A stretch of DNA of 64,000 nucleotides from Pseudisothecium myosuroides (Eukaryota; Streptophyta; Bryopsida; Hypnales; Lembophyllaceae), in assembly GCA_951799445.1 (NCBI GenBank), contig OX637290.1:22810987-22874986 (forward strand). Reading direction: 5' to 3'. The translations under genes and the position numbers were made by a program. The notes under the pieces are model-generated. The model was not told where the DNA came from, did no database searches, and worked only from the letters and a program-made list of their open reading frames with translations. Shown here piece after piece: positions 48,346 through 59,751 of the stretch (the stretch's first letter is position 1; every line of letters begins with the position of its first letter).

Positions 48346-49029
48346 TCGAAATTTTGGATAAAAAACTGTTTCTTGCATATTTTGCTATACCTGTTTTGAG
48401 AGAGTGGTAATTCAAATTGCAGACTACTTATTTTAGAATGCATGATTTGCCTTAACTAGGTACTTTAAAAGAGGTCCAGGGTCTCTACAAGTTGTTGAAC
48501 CGGTTGCTTCTTGCAAAGTTAGGGTTTACTCATCTCTATTACTTTACCCGGTGAAGGCATTTAATCTTATGAGATTGTTGTAAAGTACAAATTTTGAGGT
48601 GGAAGAAGTTCATGCCCACAGGAATTCATTTTTTTCTTTGTTCTTTCATCCGTTTTTTTGGTTTGCCTAATTTTCTAGGGTTTCTGTTCTAATTTTGTCA
48701 ATGGTTGAATGTAATGGAAGAAGTAGATGCACATTAATCCATATTTGCGTGGATTTTCTATATAATTTTTTTATTCTTGTAGTTGAATATGGTGGAATGC
48801 AGTGGCATTGTGTAGATAAAATCCGGGAAGCAAGAAACAAGGGTGAAGGCCCCCCAAATAAGAAATTACAAGTTGAGAAGGTAAGAGCTATGCAGAGGTT
48901 CCATTTTTTAATGTAGTTGAATAAGTAGAGTCATTGTCATTTTCCAAAAAAAATTGGCTTCTTTATCTACTTGGCCAAATGTGTAGGGATTAGTACATGC
49001 ATTTTGATTTCTATATTTTTTTTGGCTTG
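48346..49029. other. Spacer, no gene recognised
   Basis: Short open frames only (for example 48695-48916), no recognisable domain. Confidence 0.4.
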
Positions 49030-49533
49030 TCTATTCTCACGGGGGAGTCACTAGCTTAGAGGTTTAGTATATACATGAGATCAAGGGATATTTTATGGGG
49101 GGCTATTTACCTAATATTTTATAATTTAATATACCCCATTGTTAAAAATAATTCTAAATTGCCTTTTTTTATAGCACCCTATATTATTTATAATACACTT
49201 TTGAGTCCAATTTTTTGGCCCCTATATTAGATTCAAAAATTATAACTAATAGGTGTTGTATGATTTTTTTCCTATTATTATTTTTTATCCTTTTTTCTTT
49301 ATTCTTTTGTCCTTTCAAACAATTTTTTATGATTAATGAAAACTAAGTATAATATGTTCAAACGAATGTACTATAGCCAAACAAATACATTTACAGGCTG
49401 TAAATAATACACTCTAGTTTTGTCAAACAACTTATTACTAATCATCTACAATATATTCTAATAAATACAATGATCGAGTGCAAATACTTCAGCAAAGAAA
49501 AGATGACATTACATTACAATATAATTGGGCCTT

Positions 49534-49867
49534 AAAGTCACCTAAAATTTATCATGAATTTGGCTTTAATATATACATATTTATTCACTCCAAATAGTAA
49601 AAAGGTATGAAAGAGCTAGGTGGTCTATCATTATTAAGTATTAGGTGTGTAAGAGCTTGGTTGTCTTCAAACTTGGGTGAAAAGTTTTTTAGCTCCTATA
49701 AAACTTTTAACCCAAATTTGAAAACCAGCAAACTCTTACACACCTAATAATGATCGACCACTAAGCTCTTTCATATCTTTCTACTATTTGGAGAGAACAA
49801 ATAAGAGTATATTAAAGCAAAACTTATGATAGATTTTCAAATTTAAAATGGCTTCAAATGACTTTAC
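49534..49867. repeat. Foldback with arms of about 150 bp inside the 8-bp-TSD element
   Basis: The left arm (TAAAGTCACC, GGCTTTAATATA, CTCCAAATAGTA, TATGAAAGAGCT, ATTAGGTGTGTAAGAG) is mirrored on the right up to ATGACTTTA. The centre is near 49700. Confidence 0.75.
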
Positions 49868-49975
49868 AAATATCTCTCGAGGCAACTAGAGCCCCTCATC
49901 CAAGGTTCATGGATAATTTAGGACAAATCATGTGTCATTTTTTGTCCACCTTTTCTTTAAGGATATTAAATACCC

Positions 49976-50764
49976 TGAAACACACTTTTCACTTCATGTA
50001 ATTTTTATTCCAAGTAGTAGAATTACATTTAATTAATACTATGAATTTTTGCAACAACTTATGTTTTGGTTCTAATCTTGTATACTTCTACAATCTTCCA
50101 AGTTTTCCTTTTGACTCTGAAAAACTATCTTTTATCATTACTTTTATTTCTTGAATTTAATCTTGAATTTGTGTTTGCTTTATTTTGTCTTAAAGTATTT
50201 TGTCTTGTTTGTTGTAAGCCTTGAATTTCTTTGGTCTTTGTATTTGTTGTAAGCCTTGGATTTCTTTGATCTTTGTATTGTTGTAAGCCTTGGATTTCTT
50301 TGGTCTTTATATTGTTGTAAACCTTGGATTTCTTTTGGTCTTTGTATTGACCAAATGAATGAGAAAATTGCCTCTTATATAGTTTTCCCCCGGTGATAGG
50401 GTGTGCTTTTCCTATTGGCCCATGGTAATAGACTATATACCTATTTCCATTAACAACTTCCTAACCGAAAACTACTTTTTCCTCAACCATTCTTTCCTAG
50501 AAAGTAGCCTAGTATGTAGTAATTGCTATCTAATTAAAGCTCCCAAGTGATCTTCTATTATTTCTTTTGGTATAAAACTGGTAATTTATAAAATTAATAG
50601 CTTACAAATTAGAGTGATTTTCCTGTTAATACTTGGGCCATCTTATTTTCTAAAGTATACACTTTAGGATTATGCATCTTTAAATCCAATAAATCATATT
50701 TTAATAATTTTTATCAACAATCAAAAGTAGGTCAATTAATAATAAAGTTTATATGAGGTTAACA
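49976..50764 (-). repeat. 3' LTR
   Basis: 789 bp, TG...CA. Contains four tandem units of about 35 bp (GTTGTAAGCCTTGGATTTCT type) at about 50206-50348. Confidence 0.95.
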
Positions 50765-50785
50765 TTTATCCCCCTCCTCTTAATG
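50765..50785 (-). promoter_or_regulatory. Polypurine tract
   Basis: On the minus strand AAGAGGAGGGGGATAAA directly abuts the 3' LTR, as expected for plus-strand DNA priming. Confidence 0.9.
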
Positions 50786-50802
50786 AATCATGTCCTCATG
50801 AT

Positions 50803-53800
50803 TCACACAAAGTATTTATATTCTCTAGGATCTTGAGTAGGTAATTGCATATTAGGATAAGTTGTCGTAAAATCAAATTGTTTGTAATTCAAAATATGGT
50901 CCTTTGCATTATTATGCATCCGTTCCAAACTTTCAATGAAATTGCCTTTTCGTAATGAAATTGGGAAGTTGGCGTGATGTGTTTTCATGAAATTCATCCA
51001 TTCCTCCTTTATTTTTTGAAAAAATAGTTTGTCAAAATTAATTAGGTCTAGGAGACCATCTTGGAAGTTATAATAATATTTTGTAAAACATTGGTTTATA
51101 GCCCTTCGTTGTTGTTCCCCTCCTCTTATTTTTGGCTTTAATGACGTTATTATTGAATTATTGTTAAAAAATGATTTATGGTGATTGATCATCATGTGGT
51201 AAGACCGTACCATATAACGTATTATATAACAAACCGGTGCAGCCGATATAGTTTCAATAACTCCATCTTCTATGTATAAATCCCCCATATGCCACATGAA
51301 AATTAGTAATTCCCTCAAGGTTGGGTTGGCTTGCTTCCAAATGTCCTGAAAATCTTTATATTGTATTTGTGTTCTTGATGTCAAATGGGAAAGCCCATTG
51401 ATCCCCAATGTTATTTTTCGTGTAACCTCATAGTGTTGTTTTAATGAAACTGGTGGATAAGTGTAGTTTTGTATACTTTGTAAGATATCCCTAAAGAAGT
51501 TCCTTTGTCTTGTTTCTTGCACTTGGGTTGTCCTAGGTTGTTTTACATATGATGATGCTTCTTTCGTGACTATAAAAGAATTTTTTTTTAAAATTAGTTT
51601 TTCTTGAAGACTATTTTGTAATTGATGTAGGGCAATACGGGTTACCTCATGAGCAGTTTCTTCAGCACATAAAGCTAATTTTAACCTTTTTAGTTCCAAT
51701 TTTAATTGTTGATTTTCTTCATACAGGTTCAAGTTTTGATTATTTTTAAGTTCTTGTTTTTGGATATGAATTGAATTATACTTGAGGTATTTTTGAGGAC
51801 TCTTCTCTTGAAGAAATTCCGGTATTTCTTTCCATGATTGGTCCGGTCTTTGTGTTTCGGTAATTATAATGTCTTTTTCTTTTTCTTTCTTGATCTCTTG
51901 ATCTTTTTCTTTTTCTTTCTTGATCTTTTGATCTTTTTCTTTTTCTTTTCTGTCCTTTGTGTTAGGGTTTAAGAACCCTAATTTTTCTCTGTCGTTAGAA
52001 GCGGCCGTGGAACTCTCCGGGGTTTTCTCTGTTTCTTCGTCGGAGATGATCAAGTAGTCTTCGGGGCGGGTTTTTTTTCCTGTTTTGTTCTTTGCCGTTG
52101 CTATTACTGTGTTAGTCTTCGTTGTCGTTTTGTCATTCGCTTTGCCTGGTTTGGATTGCGTCGTCATGCCAGCGTTTGCTGCTGGCGCGCCTCTGATTCT
52201 GGTTTCGTTCTTGTTGCTGGTGTGTGCTGGTGTCGTGTTGCCGCTTGCTGTGGTTCCGGAGTGGTCGTCTTCCTCGCCGTGTTCCCGGTGTTCTTCCTCG
52301 TCTTTGTTGGTGGCGTTTTGTTCAGACATCTGGGCTTTCCCCGTGGCTGCGTTCTCCTCCTCAGCTTCCTGCCTGTGCTCTTCGGCGGGGTCTTCGTCGT
52401 CGTGTTCGGTGACTTCGTCGTGTTGCTTGTCAACGCTGGCATCCTGCTCGTGTTGCTCGTGTTGTTCAACGGCGTCTTCATCATCGTCATCAGTGGCGAC
52501 GTCCTGCTCTTCGATCGTCTGCTCGTCTTCATCGCCATTGCTGTCGACTTCGGCTGCTGCTGAAGGTCGTGTTGTGGTTGCTGCTGCGCCTTTTTGCAAG
52601 ACCCTGGCCGCCGTCGGGACGCCTTCCGCTCTGGTCGCTGCCTCCCTCGAAGCCTTTGCTGTCACAGCCACTGCAAGTCGGGACGCTGTTGGTAACTTCC
52701 GCGTGCCTGCTTGGTTTCTTCTTGTATTTGTTATCGTGATATCTTGTATTTCGTTTCTTGTTTTGCCGTGCTTATTGGTTGTCTCCCACCTCGCAGGAAC
52801 TTCCTTGGTCACAACCCTTATTGCAAGTGGCTTGTCCTGCTGGGTTGGAAACTTTTGTTTTGGTGTGTTGTCGCTGTGGTTGTCGTTGTATTCTTCATCG
52901 CTACTGGTGTCTGAATGTTCCTTGCTACCATATTTTGCCTTTTTTGTGCTTGTCTTTGCTGCTATCGTATAAGGTATTGCTTGTCCTGATGAGTGCACAA
53001 TTGGTGCAGGAGTCGTCGTGGAAGCTGGGATCGGAGTAGCTGTTGGGGTAGTCCTTGCAGCAGTCGGAGCCTTTGGAGCAGTGTTGATCGGTGTAGTAGC
53101 AGCCGATGCAGCTTCTTCCTCCCTTGTGATTTCTGGTATGTCTTCTTCATCCTCCTCGTTGTGATTATTGTTTTGGTCTCTTTGGTCTTGTATTTTGTTA
53201 TTATAAAAGTGGTTATTGATGTATTTTGTAAGTGCATGGGTGTTGGTATTGTCTTGTCTATCTGCAAGCTCCTTGCTCTTTTGTTGGTGGGCTGGTTTCT
53301 TCATATTCTTCAAAATCTTTGTGATGATTTTTAGTTTTTTTTTTGGATTATGTGCTGCAAGGTTGGTCTTGTCTTTTGTAATCTTTGTAGTTTGCATCAA
53401 CTTTTGTTTCTTTGTGGCAGGTTCTTGATCTTTGATTGTTTTGTCTATTATTTCTTTTTCAAAGTGGATATCTCTATCTCTTGATATTTGTAATGTTACT
53501 TGTTTTGTAGATGTGTTGAGTCGCTGTCTTTTTATCGGCAACAACTCTACTTCAATTGCAGCTGCCATTGGTGTCACAGTAGTCATTTGCTTTGGTTGAT
53601 ATTCGTTGATTTTACTGCTTTCTTTTTTATGACTTACTAGGGAACTATGAGAGGATTTATCATTTCTTGTAGAGGGCAATTTGTCTCTTGGTATTGTAAT
53701 TTTCAGAGATTGAAGTTTAGATAATATTAATGTAATATGTATAGCTGCTCTAGTGTGGATTATTATAGGTTTTGTGCCTTGCAATTCAAAATATATTCTT

Positions 53801-54330
53801 CTTAATTCATAGTGTAGCTGTTCTTTAAAAATTTCAGGCCAATCTACTAATTGTCCATTAATAGCATTTTGCATACATTGGACTATATTGATAGGAATCT
53901 CTCCTATTTTATGATTGAAAGTTAGTATAGAACTCAAAAACTTTAGCACTCTTTTTGTCTCCTCTGATTTGCATCCACTTGTATTTATTGTAGTAGTTTT
54001 CTTTTTATCTGTATTAGGTATTAGATTTTGATTGATGCATGTTGGATTGAGTTTAGGTAAAACTACATCCAATAAGAAAACATGTTTAAATAAGTCTCGG
54101 AAATTTTGAGGAATCAATTTATAAACTTTCCTGTTAACTGTAGTAGCCTGGCCATTTGATGTGATATTTGTAAGAGCTTCTTCCACCTCGGCATGTGATA
54201 TTTTTCCTTCCCAAGCCACCATCGTTGCAAATTGAAATAATCCTAGTGCTTTTAGGATATTTTCTTCCTTTTTACTAAAACTTGGTTTTGGTAAATGAAT
54301 TAGACCTAAAAGGATTTTTGGAGTTTCCAT
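50803..54330 (-). CDS. Extra 3' region of the retrotransposon, 1,175 codons after integrase, unknown function
   Basis: The same frame continues from pol, but an ATG at 54330 (peptide METPKILLGLIHLPK) sits one base after a splice-acceptor-like TTTCAG. It may therefore be made from a spliced mRNA, as described for env-like ORFs of some plant gypsy elements. Visible content: a helical N-terminal part (MVAWEGKISHAEVEEAL); long Thr/Ala- and Asp/Glu-rich low-complexity stretches; four near-repeats of KKEKEKDQ; a coiled-coil (EENQQLKLELKRLKLAL); and a C-terminal part with conserved-looking blocks (ITLGINGLSHLTSRTQ, LLIFMWHMGDLYIEDG). No signal peptide or membrane segment typical of an envelope protein is obvious. 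I do not recognise a family. Confidence 0.6.
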   Translation of the reverse strand: METPKILLGLIHLPKPSFSKKEENILKALGLFQFATMVAWEGKISHAEVEEALTNITSNGQATTVNRKVYKLIPQNFRDLFKHVFLLDVVLPKLNPTCINQNLIPNTDKKKTTTINTSGCKSEETKRVLKFLSSILTFNHKIGEIPINIVQCMQNAINGQLVDWPEIFKEQLHYELRRIYFELQGTKPIIIHTRAAIHITLILSKLQSLKITIPRDKLPSTRNDKSSHSSLVSHKKESSKINEYQPKQMTTVTPMAAAIEVELLPIKRQRLNTSTKQVTLQISRDRDIHFEKEIIDKTIKDQEPATKKQKLMQTTKITKDKTNLAAHNPKKKLKIITKILKNMKKPAHQQKSKELADRQDNTNTHALTKYINNHFYNNKIQDQRDQNNNHNEEDEEDIPEITREEEAASAATTPINTAPKAPTAARTTPTATPIPASTTTPAPIVHSSGQAIPYTIAAKTSTKKAKYGSKEHSDTSSDEEYNDNHSDNTPKQKFPTQQDKPLAIRVVTKEVPARWETTNKHGKTRNEIQDITITNTRRNQAGTRKLPTASRLAVAVTAKASREAATRAEGVPTAARVLQKGAAATTTRPSAAAEVDSNGDEDEQTIEEQDVATDDDDEDAVEQHEQHEQDASVDKQHDEVTEHDDEDPAEEHRQEAEEENAATGKAQMSEQNATNKDEEEHREHGEEDDHSGTTASGNTTPAHTSNKNETRIRGAPAANAGMTTQSKPGKANDKTTTKTNTVIATAKNKTGKKTRPEDYLIISDEETEKTPESSTAASNDREKLGFLNPNTKDRKEKEKDQKIKKEKEKDQEIKKEKEKDIIITETQRPDQSWKEIPEFLQEKSPQKYLKYNSIHIQKQELKNNQNLNLYEENQQLKLELKRLKLALCAEETAHEVTRIALHQLQNSLQEKLILKKNSFIVTKEASSYVKQPRTTQVQETRQRNFFRDILQSIQNYTYPPVSLKQHYEVTRKITLGINGLSHLTSRTQIQYKDFQDIWKQANPTLRELLIFMWHMGDLYIEDGVIETISAAPVCYIIRYMVRSYHMMINHHKSFFNNNSIITSLKPKIRGGEQQRRAINQCFTKYYYNFQDGLLDLINFDKLFFQKIKEEWMNFMKTHHANFPISLRKGNFIESLERMHNNAKDHILNYKQFDFTTTYPNMQLPTQDPREYKYFV

Positions 54331-57300
54331 GCTGAAACTTTTACACAGATCAAATGGTATGTTGTGGTATAAAATTATTAAGGAAGGAATGCAAATGCAA
54401 AACGAGTGAGAATATTTAGGAAGTAAACAAGGAAGAAGAAAGGAAGGTTGTTGTAACCACCGGTTATACATAACCGCTGGGCTACGTAAGAGCTCTGTCC
54501 CTACGGACAGCTTGAAAATACTGTTTTTAAAAGGTTGATATTTATTTTTAGAATCTTTTTCTTTTAATGGTTGTCTTTGTCGTGGAGTATTATTTGTTTT
54601 CTTCTTCTTTTTTCGGTATTTGATAAATTGTACAATAGGTTGTGCATAGTTTAGTCCAATACTTATAGATTTTTGATCATAATGTTTTACTCTTTGAATT
54701 GGTATGCAATTTTCTTCGTTATTTGAATTTATTAATTTTATTGTTTGATTAGGATAAATTGCTTTAACTATAGCGGGTCCTATCCATTCATCATCATTTT
54801 CATTTTCCATAACTTTTAACCAAGATACTTCTTGACCTATTTGGTACTGATTGCTGTCTTCCACTGTAAAAATTTGTTGTAATATATTTCCGAGTTGAGT
54901 TGTAGTAGATGGTCTTTTTGGATCTGTAATTACGTTTTTAAGACATGTTTGTCTATTATATGTGTTATGGCAATATGTGCAACATTTTCGTTGTCCTAGT
55001 GGTTTCTTGCGTGGTTGTTCCACATCCTTATTGTCTCGTACCATAGATAGGTAAACTCCTGGATTTTGTTTGGTTATTCCTTTTTCCATGATATATGGTC
55101 GTAATTTATTGACATTTACCCGAACGGTTAGTCCCGTGGTCTCATATAAGTCTACTATTCCATTAGAATATACAGTTTTTATTTCGTAAGGTCCAAACCA
55201 TTTATTTACAAATTTTCCTCTTTTCTTCTTAATAGAAGGCTTTAACCATAGGACATTTTGTCCTATTTGATAACGTTTTGTTGAATCTGATATATATGGC
55301 ATAACATTATTGAATCCTTCATGGTTGGCCATGTTTTTCAGAAATTGGGAATTAGAGCATTCCCCAATCTCGTATGTGTGGTGAGGTATTTGTTGATTTC
55401 TTTGATTTACATGGTTGGATTTGTCATGACGAGACTTTCTCATTATTTGCATTTTGGTTATATAATTTTCAGCCTCAATTCGTTGTAAATCCATTTGTTC
55501 TAATTGTTGCATTCGATGTGCCAACATTGCATACACTGATAAAACCCTTTGATGTCCTTGTGGTTGAGTCTCTAAGTACTTAATGGGAAGTAATGCCTCT
55601 GTTCCATATACCAGTAAGAAAGGTGTATGGCGAGTAGTTACTTTATATGCTGTTCGATATGCCCATAGTGCAGAGAATAGCTTTTGATCCCAATCTGTCT
55701 GATTAGCATTTACTATTTTTGTGAGTACGGCTTTTAATACTTTGTTTGTTGATTCCGCTTGTCCATTGCCTTGTGGGTAATAAGGGGTTGATTTTCGATG
55801 TTGAATCATAAACTCCGTGGTAAGAAGTTGGATTGTTGTATTAAGGAAGTGAGTTCCTTGGTCGCTTATTAATTCCACTGGACACCCGTATCTAGTAATT
55901 ATCTCTTCATACAAAAATTTAGCGATTGAGTGGGCACTATTTTCTTTTAGGGCTCGGGCTTCTACCCATTTTGAGGTATAATCAGTAGCTGTGATTATGT
56001 ATTTGTTAGCCGTTGTTTTGGCTGGTGGGTGAATTGGGCCGATAAAATCAATTCCCCATCTTTGAAAAATCTCCAGTGGTAAAACGGGATGCAAGGGATT
56101 TTTTCCTTTTCCAGGCTTACTACTATTCCTTTGGCAAATGTCACATTTTTTGCAATAATTGTGTACATCTTTTCGCAAGTTAGGCCACCAATATAAGGCT
56201 ATTAAAACTTTATGTAAGGTTATAGTGGAGGAAAAATGTCCTCCGGCAAGACCCCCATGGGCTTCTGCAATAATTGCCCTGGTGATTGGTCCTGCTACAC
56301 AGATTCTAGGTAAAGAATCTGAACATGTTTTTATTAATCTTCCCATTTCATCTAAATGATAAGGTCGACTTCTTATTGCAATTTGACGACGAATATTTAG
56401 AGGTATATCCATTGGTATTCTTCCAGTTCGAAGATAATCAATTATTGGTCTTCTCCAATCATAAAATGGAAAAATATCGTCTTGTTGGGGGGTAACTTGT
56501 ACCATGAATAAGTTTGCATCTGGGAATGAATCTGGTATTCCCATAGCAGCTTCACCATTATTGATTCTTGACAAATGATCAGCTACCACATGTTGCCTAC
56601 CTGGCTTATGTATGATTTCAAAGTCGTATTCTTGAAGCAATAGCATCCATCTTGCTATTCTTCCAGAAACTATTGTTTGGTTGACTAGATGTAGTAATGC
56701 CTCGTGGTCTACATAAAACTTAAAATGGTTAGCCAATAAGTAATGTCGGAATTTATGTAAGGAATAAACCATAGCCAAAGCTTCTCGTTCTGTTGTGGAG
56801 TAATTCCTTTCAGCTTGGTTTAGTAATCGACTTGCATAAAATATGGGTGAATCAACTTTTCCATCCATACTTTGTGTTAAAACACTACCAATGGCGTCAT
56901 TAGATGCATCGCAATGCACATGAAACTCTTTGTCCCAATCAGGAGTTCTTAAGATTGGAGTCTCGGTTAATTTCCTTTTAATCAGCTCAAATGCTTCTTG
57001 AGACTTCTCATTCCAAAGAAACTTGACAGTTGACTTGGTGAGATTGGTCAAAGGTTGTGCTATTCTTGCAAAATCCTTAATGAATCTCCGATGGTAACTA
57101 GCTGATCCCAGGAACTGACGTACCCCCTTTACGTTAGTGGGTGGTGAAAGCGTTTGAATGGCTTTAATCTTTCCAGGATCTACGAGTATTCCTTCTTTGC
57201 AGATGATATGTCCAAGTAATGTACTTGAGCTTACTGCAAACATACACTTTTCTGGATTTAGACTAATCCTAGTTTCGCGACATCTTTCTAAACACTTTCG

Positions 57301-58542
57301 AAGATGCTCCAAGTGCACGGTTTTGTTGCCGTACACAGTAAAGTCATCCAGGAATACTTGCATGAATACGTTTATAAATTCAGCAAATGCTTGCATGATC
57401 GCTCGTTGAAAAGTTGCTGGAGCACATTTTAATCCGAATGGCATCACGCGATAAGCAAATGGTCCCCATTCCGTAATGAAGCAAGTCTTAAGCTGATCCT
57501 GTAAAGCCATGAGGATTTGATTGTATCCACTGAATCCATCCAGCGTGGAGTACATTTCATGTCCTGCCACAGCTTCTAATACTTGGTCCGTGAACGGTAA
57601 TGGAAATGGATCCATCTTTGTAACTCCGTTCAATTTCCGGTAATCTACGCATACTCGAAGCTTGCCATTTTTCTTTGGGACTATCACAATAGGTGATAAC
57701 CATTCAGTTTCCTTGACTGGGTAAATGAATCCCACTTTCAGTAATTTATCAATTTCTTCTTTGACTTTGGCTGCATATTTCGGATTCATTCGATACATGG
57801 CTTGTCTCACTGGATATGCATTAGGCGTGAGCTCAATGCGATGTTCACATATATGTGCTGGTATTCCTTTAAGGTCTTCGTAACTCCATGCAAACACATC
57901 CTTGAACTCTTGTAGGAGTTTAATTAGTTCTTTCTTGAATTCTAATTCAAGATTTTTACAAATGCGTACATTATGAGGTTTCTCGGTCGTACCCAAATTA
58001 ACTTCTTGTACTTGGTCTTTATCTTCTATAGTCCACTTGGCAATGTCTTTGCCTTGAACTGATACTTCAGCTGGAGTATCATCAATAGTGAGTGTACCCT
58101 CTTTGTGGTCATAGAAATGGGATGGATATTTGAGGGATGTATCCACTACTTTGTCATCGGCTGGCCTTTTCTTTTCTCCTATTTTTGGAAGTGGCTTTGT
58201 TGTGGGTAGTAATTCTGGTTCAGCCGCTTGACAGTCATAAGAGAACATCTCCTTGAGCCCTGTGAGCTCAATGTCTGCAATAGGTTGTAGAGATGGTACG
58301 GCTTGATATACTATCTGTTCTTCCTTGTCTGTTAATCCCCCTATCCAGTCGTAGCATTCAATCTGGACGGGTCTTTTTGAGGGTGGTGGACATGGGATCC
58401 GCCTAGTGCTGATTTTCTTCTCTTTTGTTTTATATGCCAATGTAATGGTATCTTTTGCCCAATCTTGCCTTGTATTTGCTTGTTTAAGCCAGGGTCTACC
58501 AAGCAACATGGTATAACTACTAGATTTGGACTCCATCTTCAT
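54331..58542 (-). CDS. pol: pol: reverse transcriptase, RNase H, integrase
   Basis: Residues count from the ATG at 58542. The protease tail (YTMLLGRPWL) comes first. RT spans about 240-430, with D335 in LDGFSGYNQ and D399/D400 in VFLDDFTVYG. RNase H spans about 535-660, with D545, E587, D612 and D655. The integrase zinc finger has H762, H769, C800 and C803; its core has D832, D894 and E930 (62 and 36 apart). A C-terminal domain has WFGPYE near 1115. A second similar module follows at about 1233-1290 (YQIGQEVSWLK then WIGPAIVK) after a Cys cluster at 1187-1200. Reading runs on without a stop into the extra 3' region. All catalytic residues expected for the family are visible. Upstream in-frame stops separate it from gag and most of protease. 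Confidence 0.93.
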
Positions 58543-58665
58543 TACTGTAGCTGTGATATTATATCGGAAACCTCCTACTTCAATTCAGAGATCTTGTATG
58601 ATTCCTAAGGGTGTCACCTTCCTTTGGTCGGCCATTTTAATAGTAAATGGGGCTGGTTCTAGTTT

Positions 58666-59742
58666 TCAATATCCTAATTTCCGACAGAGTTCTTCGGTAA
58701 TAATATTTACTCCCGAGCCTCCGTCTAATAGAACGTTGTGTATGGTGTAATGTTTGATGCGGGCTGTTATCACTGGCATTTCCATATCAAAGTCTTGAGT
58801 TTTAACGTGGCATACCTCTGTTGGTTTATCTGTTGTTAAATTTGTTGAAAGAAATGCCTCCATTACTTGTTGTTTACAATACGGAGCTATTTCTAAGAGT
58901 TGCCCTATAGTGATGTTTGCCTTTGTTTGTTTTAGTACTTCGTGTATAATTTGGGTTTGTTTTGTCTCCATATCCCTTTGGAATTTGTCCTTACTAATAT
59001 TCGAGATTGATTTTTGCTTTTTAGTCCTTTTTGGTTCTTCTTCTTCAGTGGTTGGCCTTTCCTCTTGTTCCAAAGGTTCAGGTTGTTCCTCCTGAGGTGT
59101 TTCTCCTAATTCTTCTTGTAATTTTAGGATATCTTGGGTCACTTGTTGGTGTACCCTACGTTCATCCTCCCATTCTTTAGATGCTCGTTCCCGGAGTTCT
59201 CCAAACTCCACTGCTTTTGGCTGTCCCTCCTCAGCTTCATTCCCGCTGTCACTTTCTTCATTACTGCTACTGGTGGATTCTTCTTCATTCTCTAGTTGTT
59301 GTTTTTGCGCCCTTGTCATTGCATAGACATCCGGGGCTATCATGTTGGAGGCAATTGTTGGCTTCTCACCCCCCTGTGTTCCTCTCACCTCTTCTTGGTG
59401 TCGTTTCCAGAGGAAACACTCTTTTTTAATATGCCCTTTCTTATGGCAATAATAACATTCGTCGGGATGGCCTTCCCTTTGTTCCATACCTGAATAGGTA
59501 CGCCTTGGCTCCTCTCTAAATCTCCTATCTTCAAATCTGGGTCTATATCGATCCTCAAATTGATTTGCTTGTCTATTATAGTCATTTCTACCCCCATTGT
59601 ATGGGTTACCTCTTCCTCCATATCCTCCCCGATATGGGTATCTTTCTTGCCTATAATTCCTTGATTCATAATAATTGTTTTTAAGTAGTCCTTGGCCTTG
59701 ATCTCGATTTCCAAATTCTCTTCCGTTTTCTGTCCTCCTCAT
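58666..59742 (-). CDS. Second gag zinc knuckle and protease segment, interrupted
   Basis: 358 codons in the same frame as gag and pol. It starts with an Arg/Gly/Tyr-rich stretch. A CCHC knuckle has C96, C99, H104 and C109. A long acidic linker follows, and the retropepsin active-site motif LLDGGSGVN has its catalytic Asp near residue 340. The frame stops at UGA (58666-58668) inside the protease domain, and another in-frame UGA lies at 58585-58587, before pol. The stops cut the protease in two, so this copy would need read-through or help from other copies. Confidence 0.85.
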   Translation of the reverse strand: MRRTENGREFGNRDQGQGLLKNNYYESRNYRQERYPYRGGYGGRGNPYNGGRNDYNRQANQFEDRYRPRFEDRRFREEPRRTYSGMEQREGHPDECYYCHKKGHIKKECFLWKRHQEEVRGTQGGEKPTIASNMIAPDVYAMTRAQKQQLENEEESTSSSNEESDSGNEAEEGQPKAVEFGELRERASKEWEDERRVHQQVTQDILKLQEELGETPQEEQPEPLEQEERPTTEEEEPKRTKKQKSISNISKDKFQRDMETKQTQIIHEVLKQTKANITIGQLLEIAPYCKQQVMEAFLSTNLTTDKPTEVCHVKTQDFDMEMPVITARIKHYTIHNVLLDGGSGVNIITEELCRKLGY

Positions 59743-59751
59743 GTTGTTCCA

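Noticed and set aside
52085..52972. Plus-strand open frame rich in Ser, Cys, Val and Leu
   Set aside because: Antisense of the GC-rich part of the retrotransposon's 3' region, which lacks the complement of stop codons by composition. No domain.
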